From assembly GCA_032622095.1 (NCBI GenBank), contig CP136064.1, forward strand, positions 177,460,247-177,524,246: a stretch of 64,000 bases of DNA, written 5' to 3'. Shown piece by piece: positions 61,522-64,000 of this stretch (positions are counted from its first letter, which is position 1; every line of letters starts with the position of its first letter). A program made the position numbers and the translations under genes. The notes under the pieces were generated by a model. The model ran no database searches, had not been told where the DNA came from, and worked only from the letters and a program-made list of their open reading frames with translations. This DNA comes from Siphonodentalium dalli. Lineage: Eukaryota; Mollusca; Scaphopoda; Gadilida; Siphonodentaliidae.

Positions 61522-61599
61522 CCTAGATCATGCCATGAACCTGTACTTTGGCTAACGCTACGGCGTTAGCCAGAGTAGAGAATCATGGCATGATCTAGG
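61522..61599. mobile_element. 78 bp hairpin MITE in the right TIR, copy 1
   Basis: Same ends and size as 58430-58507, in opposite orientation as expected of the TIR. Flanked by 'gtta' and 'tgttacc'. Confidence 0.85.
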
Positions 61600-61776
61600 T
61601 GTTACCGAGAAAGGTGCACCATTTAGAATGAAAAATATGTAACATACAATCACAAAATTGTGGAAAGAGGCACACCGCTGGATGGGGAAGTCACACACGA
61701 AGGCGTAAAATCAGCGTTATTGATAATTTTAACCAGAAAGTCTCAAATTGGCATCGCAAAATTGTATTCGGTGTTA

Positions 61777-61854
61777 CCTAGATCATGCCATGAACCTGTA
61801 CTTTGGCTAATGCTACGGCGTTGGCCAGAGTAGAGAATCATGGCATGATCTAGG
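61777..61854. mobile_element. 78 bp hairpin MITE in the right TIR, copy 2
   Basis: Same unit again, 255 bp away, carried by the tandem subunits of the TIR. It has two or three base differences in the middle ('taatgctacggcgttggcc'). Confidence 0.85.
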
Positions 61855-62570
61855 TGTCACCGAGAAAACTACCATTTAGAATGAAAAAAATGTAAAGTAC
61901 AATCACAAAATTGTGGAAAGAGGCATACCGCTGGCTGGGGAAGTCACACACGAAGGCATAAAATCAGCGTTATTGATATTTTTTACCAGAAAGTCTCAAA
62001 TTGGCATCGCAAAATTGGATTTAGGGAGACCAAGAAAAGTGCCTCATTCAGAACGAAAAAAATTGATGGAATAAAAAGTGAAAAGTTCAGAATGAAAAAA
62101 ATCATATGTAAAATCATGAAGATATGGAACCACGCTAACCTTGGGTGCGGAATTAACTCAGGAAGACATGGGACAAGGGAAGTCTGGGTCTTCAAGTTAA
62201 AAGTTTGCCATTCCCATCGCTGAATAGGTCGTGGGGGCTAATACGTCGAAAACGCAGAAAGCCATGTGCGCCGATTCAAGCGGCTGGTAAATGAAATTAA
62301 ATCGTATTGGGAACCTAAGAACCAATCCGCGCGGTCATATTATATCATTAGTCGATGACTGCACCAAAGTTATTTGAAAACATTACTCAGTTTACTTACA
62401 TTTGATGAAAAACGACGAGAGAAGTTTCGCTGTTGAACAAAAATGTCTGCCGACGTGCAATCTCTTCCGGGTATGGGTCACATGACCGGAGATCATGTGA
62501 CCGGTCGAAATGGCGATTGTCCGAGGCCGTCCTTGATGAGAGTAGCGAGATTGGACGGATGTGGCGTCAA

Positions 62571-62579
62571 GGTCGGACG
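62571..62579 (+). repeat. Right 9 bp target-site duplication of the MULE-like element
   Basis: GGTCGGACG, identical to 57573-57581, followed by the flank 'taatctttaaaattac' that the left arm carries twice. Confidence 0.9.
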
Positions 62580-64000
62580 TAATCTTTAAAATTACATTCG
62601 GAGCATCACTTGTCAGGCTAGAAGCCATTGTACGCACTATACATTATGTCTATATGTTACGTAACTTGCGTTATATCGGAAGCTCGAAATGTACATGTAT
62701 AATATTCTAACTGGACTCTACACTGACATTCACAAAACTCACAACTTGCACGAAACGATTTGCTCTCGCGGAAATTAGAATGCGACATCAGCAGAAACTG
62801 CACGTGCAGCACATTCTATTCTCAGCATACACCGCCCATTCAAACAACCGTAGGAGTACCGCATGCAAAGTCCGTGCATTTGTCACTAAGAATAGCCTGA
62901 GTCGCGATTGATCATTTGAAATACCTTGTGAAAGTCTCATCCCACAAACGTGCATACCACTTCTTCGTGACTCGTGAGCTCGTTTCGTGGTGTCATGGCT
63001 GCGTGGACCACGAGACTTAATTCCTTATAACCTTTAGACGATAGCGTGGTCAATTCTAATCACACGTTATATAGATTTTGCAGATATGTAACATATATAT
63101 TGTACTGTGTGCCGTTGTGGACAAATTAAATGAAATTATGTGCCGTTGGTGTTCAAGTCTGAAGCTTGTCCCCCTCATTCCATTACTTTCCATCTTCCGT
63201 ATATCTTATATTTTATTTCGTTATTACATCCCACAGGGGCCTGTTATATAGTCACACAACGTACTCGCATTTCCACAAGAGCACAGGCAGGGGAGGCGGA
63301 GGGGTAGCAGAGCACGCTACATGTCAATGTGTTAATAAATCCTGATGTTTATCATAGTCCCCATTACATTCCAGTCATATGCCCTGTATTTAAGGCACAT
63401 GGTATTGATGATAAGATATTTGCCCATCGTTTGCAAGAAATATTTTTTTAAGGAGAACATGGTACAACTTGTAAGTAAGATCAATAGATATATAACCCCT
63501 GTGCACAAATACATGCCAGGTTCACATTTCGCAAGCAATTACATTATTTGAAAAAGATTTACTTACCAAGATTGATATAAAAGTTAGACAGACTTTCAAA
63601 TCAAGGTCACAGGGTCGGCTATTTTGAACATTTGCTGCCATATTGTTTCCACAACAGTCCCTAGTAACGACAAATAATTTCGATGAAGTTACACTAGATG
63701 TTTAGAGTTATCTGTTGCTTAACACTTGTATTAATACATCCGCCCCCTCCTACAACTGCATGTATAATGTATGTGTGTAACTAGGTCAGGTACATACTGG
63801 ATTTGACTAATATGGTAATATTCAACTAGAGGTGTGACTGCCCCAATCAAAGTAAGGCTACCCTGGTGTTTTTAAAACACAAAGACGTGTCCCATATAAG
63901 TAAACATTAAGTTAAGATAATAAAATAACAGATACCCATTGCAGGTGCACAATTATTCAAAAATGAAAACAGAATAACTCCAGACAAAAATTTCCGTGGA

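Larger units (their letters stand above)
57582..62570. mobile_element. Mutator-like foldback element, 4989 bp, TIRs over 1 kb, 9 bp TSD
   Basis: Both termini start 'ttgacgccacatccgtccaa'. Inverted similarity runs from 57582 to about 58640 on the left and from 62570 down to about 61430 on the right. A 9 bp target duplication with very long TIRs is the signature of Mutator-like (MULE) elements. Each TIR contains tandem subunits built on 'tttttttcattctgaa', 'gccaatttgagactttctgg' and 'cttccccacccaacagtgtg'-type text. The left TIR has about 130 bp extra near 58085-58218. The interior (58640-61430) has no transposase ORF, only other repeats, so it would need enzyme from elsewhere. Confidence 0.85.
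53212..64000 (-). repeat. Right arm of the giant inverted repeat
   Basis: Reverse complement of the left arm block by block (for example 63345-63551 with 40533-40739, and 53507-53893 with 47830-48222). It is truncated by the window end. Its one large private block is the foldback element at 57582-62570. Confidence 0.95.

Overview
This is a eukaryotic, repeat-dominated, intergenic-looking window. It is AT-rich and has no operon-like packing. Short ORFs are interrupted everywhere, and inverted-repeat elements, minisatellites and decayed retrotransposons are abundant. The style of the dispersed repeats fits a marine lophotrochozoan, most likely a bivalve mollusc: units with 'gtaactc(c/t)g' that end in 'cggacggacgg', chains with 'acttcgtccggg' heads, and MITEs with 'cctgtttcatgaa' ends. 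That is inference from repeat style only. I found no rRNA, tRNA or complete host gene.

Layout. 1-8490: mostly non-coding DNA with hairpin elements (1905-2050, 2945-3048, 3578-3641), copies of MITE families X (2766-3093, 8303-8490) and Y (4245-4690), a long-TIR element (6025-6903) and a clean TTAA-flanked MITE (7451-7611). The one candidate host coding exon is 7853-8215 on the minus strand. It reads as a dibasic-cleaved, six-cysteine peptide-hormone-like precursor end. 8496-15776: an old, internally deleted Ty3/gypsy LTR retrotransposon with ATAT target duplications. Its 5' LTR is split by two same-strand MITEs around an 892 bp segment. 15777-40083: scattered relics, including a LINE RT fragment (17790-18306), a LINE ORF1 fragment (23240-23977), three copies of TTAA family V, further TTAA-type elements, a 22 bp minisatellite, a 164 bp near-perfect hairpin and several recent tandem duplications (94, 188 and 673 bp periods).

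40084-64000: a very large inverted repeat. The left arm (40084 to about 52100) and right arm (about 53212 to the window end) are nearly identical where aligned, around a spacer of about 1.1 kb. They differ by discrete insertions: a Penelope-like fragment only on the left (42941-44695), a 3.4 kb block only on the left (48223-51632), a 253 bp segment only on the left (40930-41182), and a 4989 bp Mutator-like foldback element with 9 bp target duplications only on the right (57582-62570). The left arm carries, side by side, the start of that foldback element and an uninterrupted copy of its target site. This looks like two haplotypes joined together. The palindrome is therefore either a recent real duplication or an inverted haplotype join in the assembly.

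No set of genes acts as a pathway here. What holds the window together is nested transposon history: host repeat X contains the gypsy element, which contains the MITEs; the palindrome contains the foldback element, which contains a TIR element, which contains a palindromic satellite.
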